NCBI RefSeq assembly: GCF_019097595.1
Contig: NC_080734.1
Location: forward strand, 6,877,892-6,941,891
Length of the DNA stretch: 64,000 bases
Direction: 5' to 3'
Source: Hemibagrus wyckioides
Lineage: Eukaryota > Chordata > Actinopteri > Siluriformes > Bagridae
The notes beneath the pieces are model-generated. The model was not told where the DNA came from, searched no databases, and saw only the letters and a program-made list of their open reading frames with translations. The translations under genes and the position numbers were made by a program. How positions within the stretch are numbered: the stretch's first letter is position 1; each line of letters opens with the position of its first letter. Below are positions 48,340-61,639 of this stretch, piece by piece.

Positions 48340-48960
48340 TCAAGTCAAGAAGCTTTTATTATCATTTCAACCATATATAGCTGACGCAGTACACTGTGAA
48401 ACGAAACGTTTCTTCAGAACCCTGGTGCTACACAGAGATACATAAAACAACACAGAGCTACATAAAACAACACAAAGTTAAGGACAAACAGACAATACAC
48501 TACAAAACAGTACAGGACAGATACACAAAATGGCGCCGACCAGTGCCAATACAGTACATTGTGCAAAGATAAAGGGGATTCTTGTAAACATATATATATA
48601 CAAAAACAGCATGTAAACAGTTTTAATATAGGTGATGCTGTAGACATGGATGTATATTGGATGAGTGTTTGAGTGTGTGTTTGAGTTCTGTACAGTTCAG
48701 TTGAGTTCACACAGCTGAGTGTGTATGTGTGTATGAGTGTGTGTGTGTTGAGGAGCCTGATGGCTTGAGGGAAGAAACTGTTACACAGTCTGGTTGTGAG
48801 GGCCTGAATGCTTTGGAACTTTCTTCCAGATGGCAGGAGGGTGAAAAGTGAATGTGAGGGGTGTGTGGGATCATTCACAATGCAGTTGGCTTTGCGGATG
48901 CAGCGTGTGGTGTAAATGTCCCTGATAGAGTGGAGAGAGACTCCAATGATCTTCTCAATA
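48340..48960 (-). mobile_element. LINE 3' fragment with end of ORF2
   Basis: The minus strand encodes the C-terminal end of a non-LTR retrotransposon ORF2 (48956-48747), with IGVSLHSIRDIYTTRCIRKA, NDPTHPSHSLFTLLPSGRKF and TTRLCNSFFPQAIRLLN, a block recurrent in fish LINE proteins after the reverse transcriptase. The frame stays open to 48414 through what should be 3' UTR, and the element ends at AAGCTTCTTGACTTGA near 48340. It is 5'-truncated, as usual for LINEs. The upstream frame up to 49034 belongs to the adjoining family R copy, so the long 206-codon frame is a chimera. The clade (CR1/L2/Rex-like) is uncertain. Confidence 0.82.
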
Positions 48961-48970
48961 AGCAGGATTT

Positions 48971-49340
48971 TTAACCCTTTTACATGTACACTGGTGTTCC
49001 TTTGTGCCAGCGGAATAGAAATCTGTATAGACATTTTTCAATCAAATAAATTATTTTATCACCACAAGTCTGATATAAAATGAGTCAGGACTCTGTTAGC
49101 CTTACACAAAGATAACCCCTTCAAATTTTAGATGCTTATAAATATGCACTTGGGGCATCTCAGAGGGCAGAACTGGGTTTGATATCACCGTTTACTTTGA
49201 AGATAGAAACATTTGTGTGAAAAAACTAAAAGGTTTTGTCTTTTTAGAACTTTTCTGTAAATATTTTGCTCCCATTACGCTAGGTAAAAAGAAAAATACT
49301 GATGAAACACTACAAATTGATGTAGCTGAGGGTGAGGAAC
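48971..49340 (+). mobile_element. family R repeat, copy 5
   Basis: Starts TTAACCCTTTTACATGTACAC with ACTGGTGTTCC and GTGCCAGCGGAATAGAAATC, followed by AAGTCTGATATAAAATGAG, GGGGCATCTCAGAGGGCAG, TTTGATATCACCGTTTACTT and TTGCTCCCATTACGCTAGGTA. Its TTAA end lies within about ten bases of the truncated 5' end of the LINE fragment at 48960. Confidence 0.75.
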
Positions 49341-49849
49341 TGTCAGAGCCAAAATTCACACGTCAGGCTGATCATCGAGAGTTCTTCCAGAGATTTCTAC
49401 TTTGGATTTAAATATAGATACAGATACAGATATTTGAAGCACTATAATATACTGATTGCATTACCCCTCTAATTTAGGTTATGAATACACAGACTAGAAA
49501 GCAGGAATAGGAAACAATAGTGGAAGTACCCCACTGTATCACCAGATAAAGTGAACTAACAGAGACAGGAAGCTATGACCATATAAGGTCATACGGTCAC
49601 AAATGGAGTACGGTGATAGGCTAGAATGTACAATGTGATGGTTCGATTAGGGAGGACGTGACAGTTCGACATTTGGTAGAAATTATAAATATGACACAAG
49701 TTGGACAATTCAAATCTGCAGTTTATGAGAAGTGCAACACCAAATGAACGTAAAAGCAAATGGAACATGACTGCAGCTACACATGGGTCATTTCAGTGAA
49801 AGCATGATAGCATTGCATTGATTTCTTGCTATAGGATTTCTAACTGTTT
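49341..49849. other. end of intron 1, no feature
   Basis: AT-rich unique sequence leading into the acceptor of exon 2. Nothing else supported. Confidence 0.5.
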
Positions 49850-49872
49850 TTTTTTTTTATCCTAAAGGCTAG

Positions 49873-50097
<225 letters not shown>

Positions 50098-50368
50098 TAA
50101 AACAGGGGATACTATCAATAACTATTTTGTCAGATTATCTTAAGAAAAGAGTCATTGTCCTTCACTACTTCCAAAAAATGTTATTCAGCATTGTTAAATG
50201 CTAAAATCTTATTATCTAAATAAGCAAAGAAAAATAAAATTAAATAAATAAATAAATAAATAAATAAAAAATTTAGACCTGAATGTTTAGGACCCCCCCA
50301 TTTATATTTATTTATTTGTTTCTTTGTTTGATTGTTTTGACTGATTGATTTGTATTATGAATAATAAT

Positions 50369-50408
50369 AAGAAGAAGAAGAAGAAGAAGAATATGAAGAA
50401 GAAGAAGA

Positions 50409-50480
<72 letters not shown>
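50369..50480. repeat. compound (AAG)n / (ATCT)18 microsatellite
   Basis: Interrupted AAG repeats at 50369-50408 are followed by 18 perfect ATCT units at 50409-50480. The array lies 314 bases after exon 2. Confidence 0.97.
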
Positions 50481-50482
<2 letters not shown>

Positions 50483-50697
50483 TATTATTATTTCAAATAT
50501 TCTGTTCAGCCTTTTATACTCTTGGACAATACTTTTATCTCGTTATATATTTAATTTAGACAGAATCAAAATACATATATTATGCAATTTTAAATAAAAA
50601 GGAAAATCTAGATATAGTTAAAAGGAAGTATCCATGAAAGGGTTAAATGAGTGTCATATGGGTAAAATTCTACATTTCTTTCTGATACTTCTGAAAT

Positions 50698-50698
50698 A

Positions 50699-50737
<39 letters not shown>

Positions 50738-50756
50738 TTTATTTATTTATTTATTG
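50698..50756. repeat. (AAT)n / (TTTA)n microsatellite
   Basis: AAT repeats run into TTTA repeats. Confidence 0.93.
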
Positions 50757-51799
50757 CATCCTATGTTCTTATAAATTGTGGAGTTTATTGCTAAGTAAGG
50801 GTTCTTAACTTTTTTTAAAACGAACACTGTGTTGTACAACCTTTAAAGTTTCCTTTAAACCTTGAAAAGTCTATTATAGATATCAAACTCTGTCAGGGTA
50901 CAGTCAGAACTTGCCATGCTCTTCTGTAAAAAAACAAAACAAAAAAAACCACAGACTAAACAGCTGTATTTCAGCTCTGTTTACATTAGCGTGTCCTGCA
51001 TCTGATCTAAGACCCTGCTGATACGCTGACTGGATCTGACGGCACAGCGTTGAGGACAATCATTCATTTTCAGCAGGATGAGAATCACCGTCCTGATAAT
51101 GTGCGTCGCGCGGCGTCTGGCTGAAATTAAGCCCCTTGTTATGACAGCATGTCAGTAAAATGAGGTACAACGGTCATTTACAAAAAAATAAAAAATTCCC
51201 CAGCCTGTGTACTGCTGCAAGATATTGATGTTCTGAAGGACAAGGCTATCACACTCAGGCTCTGTCAGCTTACCCATATAAAGCAGATCTCTTTTTCTGC
51301 CTCCGGGATCAGTTCAGAAGGAACGACTGCTTTTTATTTCTTCTATCAAACATCTTGACTGGGGTGTGATCATAAACTAGTATGAAGGAATTTCGTGATA
51401 AGGAAATCGGAGTTACTTTTACTGTTATTGAGTTTGGGAAGCTGTGTCATAATGTATTTGATATCTCAGAGACCTTGCTTCTCTTCTGGGGTTTTTTTCC
51501 ACACGGAACTATAAAATGCTGTTGTGTTATATGTAATTTTTTTTAACAACAAATCTAACCTTGAATTTAACAACAATCAGTAAATATAATTAGACCATTA
51601 ACTATTTACCCATTTTAATTAAATTTAACTCTGTGTCTAAACAATATGGTGGATTTCTCACAAAGTAATTGTCATAATGTTACCAAAACACCTAGGGTAC
51701 AGTATGACTGAACGTCTGCTAACCTCAAATGTTTGTTAACCAAGATAGATCTCTTAAATGAAAAACACATTACATACATCATAAATTACTATAACGGTG
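50757..51799. other. intron 2 sequence, nothing firmly supported
   Basis: The block 50985-51170 is repeat-free with CpGs (GATAATGTGCGTCGCGCGGC) and may be regulatory. The rest is AT-rich. Confidence 0.45.
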
Positions 51800-52290
51800 T
51801 GTTCTAGTCATTTCGGGAATATCAGATTTATGAGTGGAATGCAAATAAATGCCATTACAAAGTCGTAATTACGAGTGGGAAACTTTTCTTTGAGCTCAGA
51901 ATTGGCTTTGTTTCGGTAAAAAAATCTCTTTCTAATTGATGGTAAATTTGTTGAAATCGATCGGTTACGTCTTTTAGAAGCTGATTTCAGGCTTTACAAC
52001 AAAAAAAAACCCCACAATGAAACAAGCTCATTACAATAGCCTTGTAGAATATAATATGTAATAATAAAGTTTGCCGTAAATTGACTCAAAACATAAAAAA
52101 GTGAAACACACTACAAGAATAAGCATTTCTTTTTCCTAATGTTCTTGAAGTAGATTCACAAAAATTTATTATTTTACGTACACACCCTTCTTGCTCTGAC
52201 TGAAGAACGCACCTGCCGTCGTAATTACGACTTCCCAACTCGCAAATACCGTCCAGATTTCCCAGAAGGACTTGAACATACCGTCACCTC
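51800..52290. mobile_element. possible MITE with imperfect inverted ends
   Basis: AAAGTCGTAATTACGAGTGGGA at about 51869-51890 and GTCGTAATTACGACTTCCCAAC at about 52219-52240 face each other. They are flanked outside by TTTCGGGAATATCAGATTTA and by the roughly complementary TCCAGATTTCCCAGAAGG. The interior is AT-rich and non-coding. The exact ends and the target duplication are not clear. Confidence 0.4.
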
Positions 52291-52854
52291 TTCTTCTCTT
52301 TGCCGTTTTTCAATCATTCAGGAACCGTCTGTTAAGCTTTTCACAACGTTAAACATTTCTTTAATGTCATTTGAACATTTATACACCTTACCTTATGTGG
52401 AAAAATAAATCCTGCCCCAAAAAAAAACACATTCAGAAAACTCTGCTATTTTAAAATGGTTAGATCTGTTAGGTCTGTGCTTTCCTGTCTCCAATTACAG
52501 AATGTGCTGCATAATCACAAAAAAAAAAAACCCTTCCCATAATGAGATTTTTATCTACTTTCTTCTAGTTCTGAAAATCACACACTACTATAAATAACAA
52601 CCAGAGGTAAAGTTCTAGCGTTTAAACTCCAGCTTAAAAAAAAAAAATGGACGAAATTGCATTCAAGGATTCCGTTCCCATTTTCTACTGAAAGATAGCA
52701 ACACAATGATTTCTTAAACCAGTTTCTATTTATTGTTTCGGTTTATTAACTTATTAATTTATTATTATATTAAACTTGACATTGAAAACTTTAGAGCAAA
52801 CTTCAAGAGACAAATTCAAATACTGACTTTTGAAGAAAAAAAAAAAAATCTGAT

Positions 52855-53060
52855 TTCAATTTTATTTGCCACATTCACAATCATACACAGTACGACATGT
52901 AGAGAAATACTTTTTATATATGTCTGTGTATAAAAGAAATCGAGATATAGAATTAGAAATAGAATTAAAAATAAAATAAGATACGAAAGAGAATAATAAG
53001 GAAATAAAATGCAGATCTACTGTACAATAAGTGGAAGGCTGTACAAGGTAGAATAATAGA
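52855..53060 (-). mobile_element. retroelement 3' tail, CATACACAGTAC type (second copy)
   Basis: TTCAATTTTATTTGCCACATTC, ACAATCATACACAGTACGAC and ATGTAGAGAAATAC parallel 38235-38340. A decayed stretch with AAATAAAATGCAGATCTACTG and TACAATAAGTGG follows, which resembles the 33-bp minisatellite unit at 38379-38860. Confidence 0.6.
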
Positions 53061-54060
53061 CAAAACCTAGGGGGAAAAAAGGAGAACAGTAATATATGGC
53101 ATGTGAAAACAGTAAATGATATGCTGATATAAATATATATTATATAATATATAATAAATATAGTCTTCATACTTTATATTTATTCTTATTCTTTTGTTAA
53201 AAATAATATGAAATACATGAATATACAAGTATTATTTATTTATTTATTTATTTATTTATTATGGGCCAATGATCTCATCAATGTCATCTCTCATGTCATT
53301 TTGCCTTGTTGTCAGAAAGCCAAAGTAACAACTGATAGAGTTTTCCACACTGCCAAACATATAGGACAAAATGATGTAAACCACTGCAAGTAAAAATAAA
53401 AAAAATAAAAACTGTTGAAAGACAGAGCTAATGAATTTCTACATTGTTTTAGAAATTACACAAGCGTAATCCTCCTATTAAAGGAAAGAGAATTAACATA
53501 AGTATTACATACAGAATAAATAGATTGGCGCAGTTGTGATTCTTTTGTTACTTTGGTCCTGTTGGTTGGTATTTTTCCATTTTTCCAGTGAGATGCAAGC
53601 AGTTCTCTTGCTCTTGACATCACATTTCAGTGTTTATTAGGAGAAATTTCAAACCAAAGAGATAGGGTTCAGGTTTTCTGTTAGCTCTTAACCGCAAAGG
53701 AGCAAGAACAAGAGCATTTTTTTTTACTAAACCAATTTTCCCCAATGCCATTCGACATCATAATGTTGAGAAATTCAACATAGGTAGCTACACGCAAAAA
53801 TTTCAGAATACAAGGCAACTAGACATTACGACGCAGTTGCCCTGAGTTAAAGCAGAGCCTAGGCTTAGCTAGTTATAGAGCAATGGCGTTAGCTTGAAAG
53901 TTGAAAATTTAGAGATGCGAGAGCTGGACTGGCTATAGGATGTCTAAAGTGCTGCCGCATCACGCTCTATAGGAAGAAATGAAGCTACAGTATGGTTTAC
54001 TGTTAAATCCTACTGTAACAGTATCAGTAGGCAGTTAAAGGAAATTGTGTGTAATGCCAG
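53061..54060. other. intron 2 sequence, nothing supported
   Basis: TTTA repeats at 53229-53262. No exon or repeat otherwise recognised. Confidence 0.5.
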
Positions 54061-54102
54061 AAAACCTTAACCAACATAGAACAGAAGTCTTTATTTGTCA
54101 CA

Positions 54103-54661
54103 TACACTATCAGTCAAAAAAGTTTGGACACATCTTCTAATTCCATGGTCTTTCCTGATGTTTATTTCTTTCTACATTGTAAAACAATGCTGAAGGCGGC
54201 CGAAATACACAATAATCTCGTTTGAACAGTTGATATTGAGATATGTCTGCTACTGACGCTCTGTAAAGCCTTCATAACGCCTCTAATCTGAGGTGCTGTT
54301 AATTGGTGATTTCTGAGGCTGGTAACTCTAAATGAACTTCTCCTCTGCAGCAGAGGTCAGTTTTGGTCTTGCTTTACTGGGATGGTCTTCATGTGAGCCA
54401 GTTTCATCATGGTGCTTGATGGGTTTTGTAAATGCACTTGACAATACTGTTCTTGCAAGAACTATTCCAGAACACCTGACCTTCGTGTCTTAAAATAACA
54501 ACTGACTGTTTTTTGTTGTCATTACATTTGGATTACTTAAGTCCATGTGTGTTATTTCATAGTTTTGAAATCTCCAGTATTGTTCTAGAATGTAGAAAAT
54601 ACATCCCTAAACAAAAACCATTGAATTAAAAGGTGTGTCCAAACTTTTGACAGGTAGTGTA
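54103..54661. mobile_element. Tc1-like non-autonomous element, about 560 bp
   Basis: The ends are inverted: CACTATCAGTCAAAAAAGTT with TGGACACATCTTCTAATTCC on the left and AATTAAAAGGTGTGTCCAAAC with TTTTGACAGGTAGTG on the right. TA flanks both sides (54103-54104 and 54660-54661), the Tc1/mariner target duplication. The interior matches a fish Tc1-like element but is much too short for a transposase. It is inserted inside the tail of a group B SINE. Confidence 0.82.
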
Positions 54662-54711
54662 TACATTACAGCACAGTGACATTCCAGACTGTCCATTCTT
54701 CCTCATCAAGG

Positions 54712-54846
54712 CTCCTCATTACACCCCCTGCCCGTCTAACCAGCCTGGGTGCTAGAGCATTTAGTCGCACTGCTCATCGTCTCTGGAATTCTCTCCCAGA
54801 CTCTCTCATCACATTCAAAACATGACTCAAAACCCATTTATTGCTT
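54712..54846 (+). pseudogene. LINE ORF2 C-terminal relic (L2/CR1-like)
   Basis: The plus strand reads RLTSLGARAFSRTAHRLWNS, then LPDSLITFKT, an in-frame TGA, then LKTHL. The (R/K)LWNSLP..(I/L)..F K..LKTHL pattern is the usual C-terminal tail of L2/CR1-type LINE ORF2 proteins. The fragment is short, carries a stop codon, and has no 3' UTR. It lies between two parts of a group B SINE. Confidence 0.7.
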
Positions 54847-54970
54847 ATTCAACTCATTTATTGCTTATTCCACATGATCTTGTTCAGGGGCCCAACAGTA
54901 GGAAGATGGTGGTGCTGAACCACAGCGCAGAGCCTTAACTGCTTGAGCCAGCACTGCCCTCAAATAATAA

Positions 54971-55043
54971 GCCACAAACAGAGACTTTAACCCTGGACCC
55001 TCAGAGTAAAAATCTGATGCTCTACTGACTGAGTTATCTGAGC
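54971..55043 (-). pseudogene. tRNA-Lys(UUU)-like sequence, probably pseudogene
   Basis: The minus strand is 73 bases long, the usual length of tRNA-Lys. It contains CTCAGTCAGTAGAGCATCAG, anticodon loop TTTTTAC (anticodon TTT), TCTGAGGGTCCAGGGTTAAAG and CTCTG. The anticodon stem (TCAGA/TCTGA) is perfect and the T arm nearly so. The acceptor stem GCTCAGA/TTTGTGG has two non-pairs, the D stem has one mismatch, and TTCAAGT is changed to TTAAAGT. It is best read as a decayed tRNA-Lys copy or a tRNA-Lys-derived SINE head. No SINE body of its own follows. Confidence 0.7.
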
Positions 55044-55053
55044 TCATGAAATT

Positions 55054-56470
55054 CCTGAAACTCTTATTACAAAATAAATGTATGCGATAAAGTGTGCATT
55101 GTTCAGAGTTCTTGGAAACCAGACTATTCAATGATGTTAGTTACCATCATGTGTATTATTTCTTCTTCTTCATTTTTAGTCCATAGAGCAACTTAGATTT
55201 GAAAAGTCTTTTATCAGACTCTTTTTTTGAAAAGCAAACAGGCTGCGTCTAACCTCAGGTACTTCTCCATCTGAACCTTCTTCATGTGAATGTGAAATAT
55301 CAAGCTGTTCTAATTGAAGTCAATGGTTCAACTCAGTTTTTCTCCTAATTTTAAGATCAGCAGGAGGCCCTTTATGATCTGGTCCTTTGTTGAAGCCGCA
55401 GCTTCAGTATGTTAATTGTGTTCGGTTTGGATACGGAGTCATGACCCACCCTCAAGCCTCGGTATCGTAGCTCCCCCCTATCCGACGTGTAAATGAGAAC
55501 ACTTTTCTGCACCTGAGACCTTTCCAAGGCCATCGTCAATAAAATCCCAGCTTAGTCTGGTGCATTACGGCGCTATAAAGCTACACTGCATCCATCTTAG
55601 TCATGTTCTCAAGGTTTGCTAGGATTGATTTGCTGCTGCGACGACTTTGTTGACGGAAAGACGTTGGCGCGGGTTTCTAATTCTCTTAACGTCTTTTTTT
55701 CCACTGTGCCAAATTGGCTCTTTCCTTCTAAGGCTTTCACACAAAGCAACAAAAAACACCCACGACGTGTGCCAGTCTAAAGAACAACACTCGTCTTGCG
55801 CTCTGAGACGTCTGAGTCAACCAGCATTGATACTTTCTTGCTTGCTAAAATGATCGCAGATTTTGGCTCAGCTTCTCACAGGTAACTTGAATTGATTTTC
55901 CATTTCTACCTACTTATTTTTCATTTCAGTCACATCAGCTATGTATGATTTGATCTAAAAGCACAGCCGGCTTAACACTATAAGGCCAATGCGGCAACAA
56001 CATCAAAAAAAAATGTCACTCCGAGTTTCCTGCCACTATTTTTAACAGCTTTACTCAGCATTTTTATTATTCTCATTTCCTCCTCAAGGACATGCAGAGC
56101 ATGTGTTAAACAGCCTGAATTTTTTTAAGTTCCATGATCTTACACGCATGTTTGACTCATTGTTTCTGATTTGTATCGTGCTGTTTTGAAAGCTTTAGCC
56201 CGCACAACGGAGAGCACGTGTCCTGAACACACTCCTACACTCACTCCTACACGGCATCTCGGCTTTAGCGGGCAAAATCAGGTCTCCGATATGTGGAGGA
56301 CGGGGTTGAGGTGCACGGATGACACGGTTAATTATGGAACAAACCTACTCATCTTTTTTGCTAACCAGTGAATCACGTCTACGGAAAAATGTCAGGTTTA
56401 TATAGCTTGTTAATATTTTGGGTTTGATATTAAGCCCTATTCGGACGGGATTTGTTTAACAAAATGCATT
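55054..56470. other. intron 2 sequence, nothing firmly supported
   Basis: 55370-55680 has mixed composition with CpGs and may be conserved. No exon recognised. Confidence 0.45.
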
Positions 56471-56474
56471 CCTG

Positions 56475-56545
56475 GCAAATTCAATTGGACTTGGTTGCAA
56501 AGCAGCTTTACAGGAATAGAAAAAAATTGAATATAAATTATAAAG
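56475..56545 (+). repeat. group C repeat fragment
   Basis: TTCAATTGGACTTGGTTGCAA followed by AGCAGCTTTACAGGAATAG. Confidence 0.6.
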
Positions 56546-56799
56546 TCTTAATTGCTCATTTACATACTTTTTATATATATGCACTTTATTTATAAACAGT
56601 ATAGAACTACTATATTCATACCACCATATTCATATCTATATCGTAAGTCAATATTCAGCCAATTCCCTTTTATTGTACAGATGATTTTAATTACTGTTAT
56701 TGTTGTGTTCTTGTTTTCTTTTGTTTTGTCGGTCTGATTGGTGACTGGGCTGTGACTCGAACGCACCTGAATTTCATCATGGCATTACATTTAAACAGT

Positions 56800-56945
56800 A
56801 TGTCTTGCTTAGTGAGGTGAGGTCACCAAGCTGCCACTGCTGGGCCCCTAAACAAGGCCCTTAACCCTCGTTGTGTTCAAAAAATGTGATAAAATGTAAC
56901 TTGCTCTGGATAAGGGCATCTGCCAAATGCCGTAAATGTAAATAT
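56800..56945 (+). repeat. group A SINE
   Basis: CAAGCTGCCACTGCTGGGCC, CTAAACAAGGCCCTTAACCC, TTGCTCTGGATAAGGGCATC and TGCCAAATGCCGTAAATG. It lacks the A-box end of the head. Confidence 0.8.
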
Positions 56946-57033
56946 GCTGTGGTTAGACAGGGGGTTGCTAAGCTGTTGCTTAGGCAGACAGCGCGAGACT
57001 CATGCTCCAGTTTTGGTGTTGTTTTGTTGAGCC

Positions 57034-57116
57034 GATAAGATAAGATAAGATAAGATAAGATAAGATAAGATAAGATAAGATAAGATAAGATAAGATAAGA
57101 TAAGATAAGAGATAAG
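57034..57116. repeat. (GATAA)n microsatellite
   Basis: About 15 GATAA units with one slip at the end. They directly adjoin the LINE-like end that follows. Confidence 0.95.
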
Positions 57117-57490
57117 AAAGAACTTTATTATTCACAAAGGAAATTCCTTTGCCAGAGACTGCCACAGATTACAAGAGAAACAAGTATAAATGAAAATAAT
57201 ATAAATAAATATATATGAATTATTCTATATATACAAATGTATTTAAAAGTACAAAATGTATTAAAAAATATAAATGAAATATAAATGCTAGGGATCTAAG
57301 AACATATTGCACATAATATGATATTGCACGTGATGTGATATTGCACATGGTATATTGTACGTACATTGTAATTATTGTGAAAAATTATGTATTTGTTCTG
57401 TTGATACTCTCCACTCATTCATTCGCAGTCATTGCCGATTGTTCATACTTCTTGTTCTGTTGATTGTGGATGTAATAAATTCTTTTTGAG
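57117..57490 (-). mobile_element. LINE 3' end with (TTATC)n tail
   Basis: AACTTTATTATTCACAAAGG followed by AAATTCCTTTG is the antisense of a LINE 3' terminus (a GGAATTTCC.TTG..AATAAAGTT type end), and the GATAA array at 57034-57116 is its tail. ATATTGCAC repeats at 57308-57360 are typical of such a 3' UTR. The inner limit is uncertain. Confidence 0.6.
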
Positions 57491-57669
57491 CTAATTCACT
57501 GTGTCCCAGGTGTAACATTTTATTTTATTTTATTATTTTTATTTAGACTTCATTTTTATAAGTCGGACAATCATTCACTGCATGTTGTACTTTGTATTAT
57601 AACTAAAATTTAAATTAATTTAAATTAAAATTAAAATTTAATTCTGAATAATTCAATTATTATGAATTA

Positions 57670-57800
57670 TTATTTCTCCCAAATGCAAACCAGAGGTGAT
57701 GATGGTGGTGAGGAATAACTCCCTGAGGCGATATGAGGAACAAAACCAGACTCAGAAAGGAACACATCCTCATCCTGGTAAAACCTGATAGCAAATAATA
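57670..57800 (+). repeat. group C repeat, 3' part
   Basis: GGTGATGATGGTGGTGAGG, AATAACTCCCTGAGGCGATA, TGAGGAACAAAACCAGACTC and AGAAAGGAACACATCCTCATC. Confidence 0.75.
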
Positions 57801-57827
57801 CCACTGTAAATAATTTCCTCATTTGGA

Positions 57828-57995
57828 AGACGCCCTTATCCGGCTTTATCTTATTTATTCACCTGAGCTGTTGAAGGTTAAGGGGCCTTGCTTAAGGGCC
57901 CAGCAGTTGCATCTTGGCAGTTCAGCTATTTAAACTCTCAACCTTCTAAACCTTCAGTAGTCCAACATCTTAACCCGAGAGCTACCGCTTCTCTA
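57828..57995 (-). repeat. group A SINE with tRNA-like head
   Basis: On the minus strand: AAGCGGTAGCTCTCGGGTTA (A-box side), GGTTGAGAGTTTAAATAGC (B-box side), AACTGCTGGGCCCTTAAGC, AAGGCCCCTTAACCTTCAAC and CCGGATAAGGGCGTCTTCC. Its tail abuts the group C fragment that ends at about 57800. Confidence 0.78.
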
Positions 57996-58459
57996 CCCGA
58001 GGAAGTGAGGTAATATCATTATTAACAGAATATCTCTAGGCTTTTAGTCATGACCGAATCTATCATATGAGTCATTTTTACAGACTGCTCACTTTTGTTA
58101 AGATTATGCCATATTTTGGCTTCCAAAAAAACAGGACCTGTAGAAATAACCCCAGGCAATCTACTATATCCTAATGGAATTGACAAGGTGGTAAAAAATT
58201 CCTTCAAAATCCTAGTGAAAGAAGACTCGCACTTTTTCTTCTGTATAGTCTCTAGACACTCCAGGAAGCGTTCTTTTCTTCCTCTCCTACAATAGACTCA
58301 AAGAATTGGACGAAAGCAGAGCAAGAAAATATTTATAGTTTTATGGAGTTTAAAAGAATGCGTCAGAGACGAAACACTTCCGAGGGCTTTTAGGGATAAT
58401 GACAGGGGAGAAGTTACAAGCCCTACAACAAGCGCTTATAATAAAAGTGAGAACAATCA

Positions 58460-58850
58460 TATTATTAATCATTTTTACCGGGACACTGAAGATCTGAACT
58501 GATTTATCAGACATTTTCAATCAGTATAAACAAATGGATTATTTTATAGCCGTAAGTCTGATGTAAATTGAGTCAGGACTTTCAGTGAGACTTGAGTTTT
58601 TCTCCTTGTTGGGAAACACCTTCAATATTTTGAGGGTTATGAACAGGCACTTGGGGCATCTCAGAGAGCAGAAATGGGTTTGATATCACTATTTACTTTC
58701 AAGATAGAAACATTAAAAAAAAATATTGCCCCTAGTTGGCTAAATAGAAAAATACTTACACAAAGTATTTTTCATATGAGCTTCATATTAATCACCGCTC
58801 TGGAGTGTGACATGATAAAGAAATTCAAAGCTGACCATAGTCATGACTTA
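58460..58850 (+). mobile_element. family R repeat, copy 6
   Basis: Contains CATTTTCAATCAGTATAAAC, AAGTCTGATGTAAATTGAG, GGGGCATCTCAGAGAGCAG, TTTGATATCACTATTTACTT, TTGCCCCTAGTTGGCTAAAT and GAGTGTGACATGATAAAGAA. The left TTAACCC end is degraded. Confidence 0.7.
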
Positions 58851-58921
58851 AAGCCTAGAGATATTCTGCTAATAATCACATTCTCATGTACTGAAGTGTA
58901 TAATTGGGAGTTTAAATTGCA

Positions 58922-59120
58922 GCACTGCTAAGCGGCCGCTGCTGGGCCCCTGAACAAGGCCCTTAATCTTCAACAGCTCTGGTGTATATATGAGATAAGG
59001 ATGTCGGCCAAATGAGGAAATTATTTCCCATCGCATTAGTTACTTTCTGATTTCATCAGGATGAGTCTGGTTCCTCTTAAGGTTTCTTCCTCATGTCGTC
59101 TCCGGGGGTTTTTCCTTGCA
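58922..59120. repeat. group A SINE (plus) followed by group C fragment (minus)
   Basis: CTGCTGGGCCCCTGAACAAG and ATGAGATAAGGATGTCGGCC lie at 58938-59008. The antisense of the group C repeat follows: GAGTCTGGTTCCTCTTAAGG and TTTCTTCCTCATGTCGTCTC. The two repeats join directly, about 240 bases before exon 3. Confidence 0.75.
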
Positions 59121-59150
59121 CAATATTAGACATCGTGCTATTTTATTTAA

Positions 59151-61639
<2,489 letters not shown>

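Larger units (their letters stand above)
54080..54960 (-). repeat. group B SINE split by later insertions
   Basis: GTCTTTATTTGTCACATA before 54103 continues as TACATTACAGCACAGTGAC after 54660, as in the antisense tail of group B SINEs. The middle and head appear as CAGGGGCCCAACAGTAGG and GCGCAGAGCCTTAACTGCTTGAG at 54887-54950. A Tc1-like element and a LINE scrap lie between these parts. Confidence 0.65.

Noticed and set aside
48414..49034. A 206-codon protein gene
   Set aside because: Chimera of a family R fragment, a LINE ORF2 end and a LINE 3' UTR. There is no start context or independent support.
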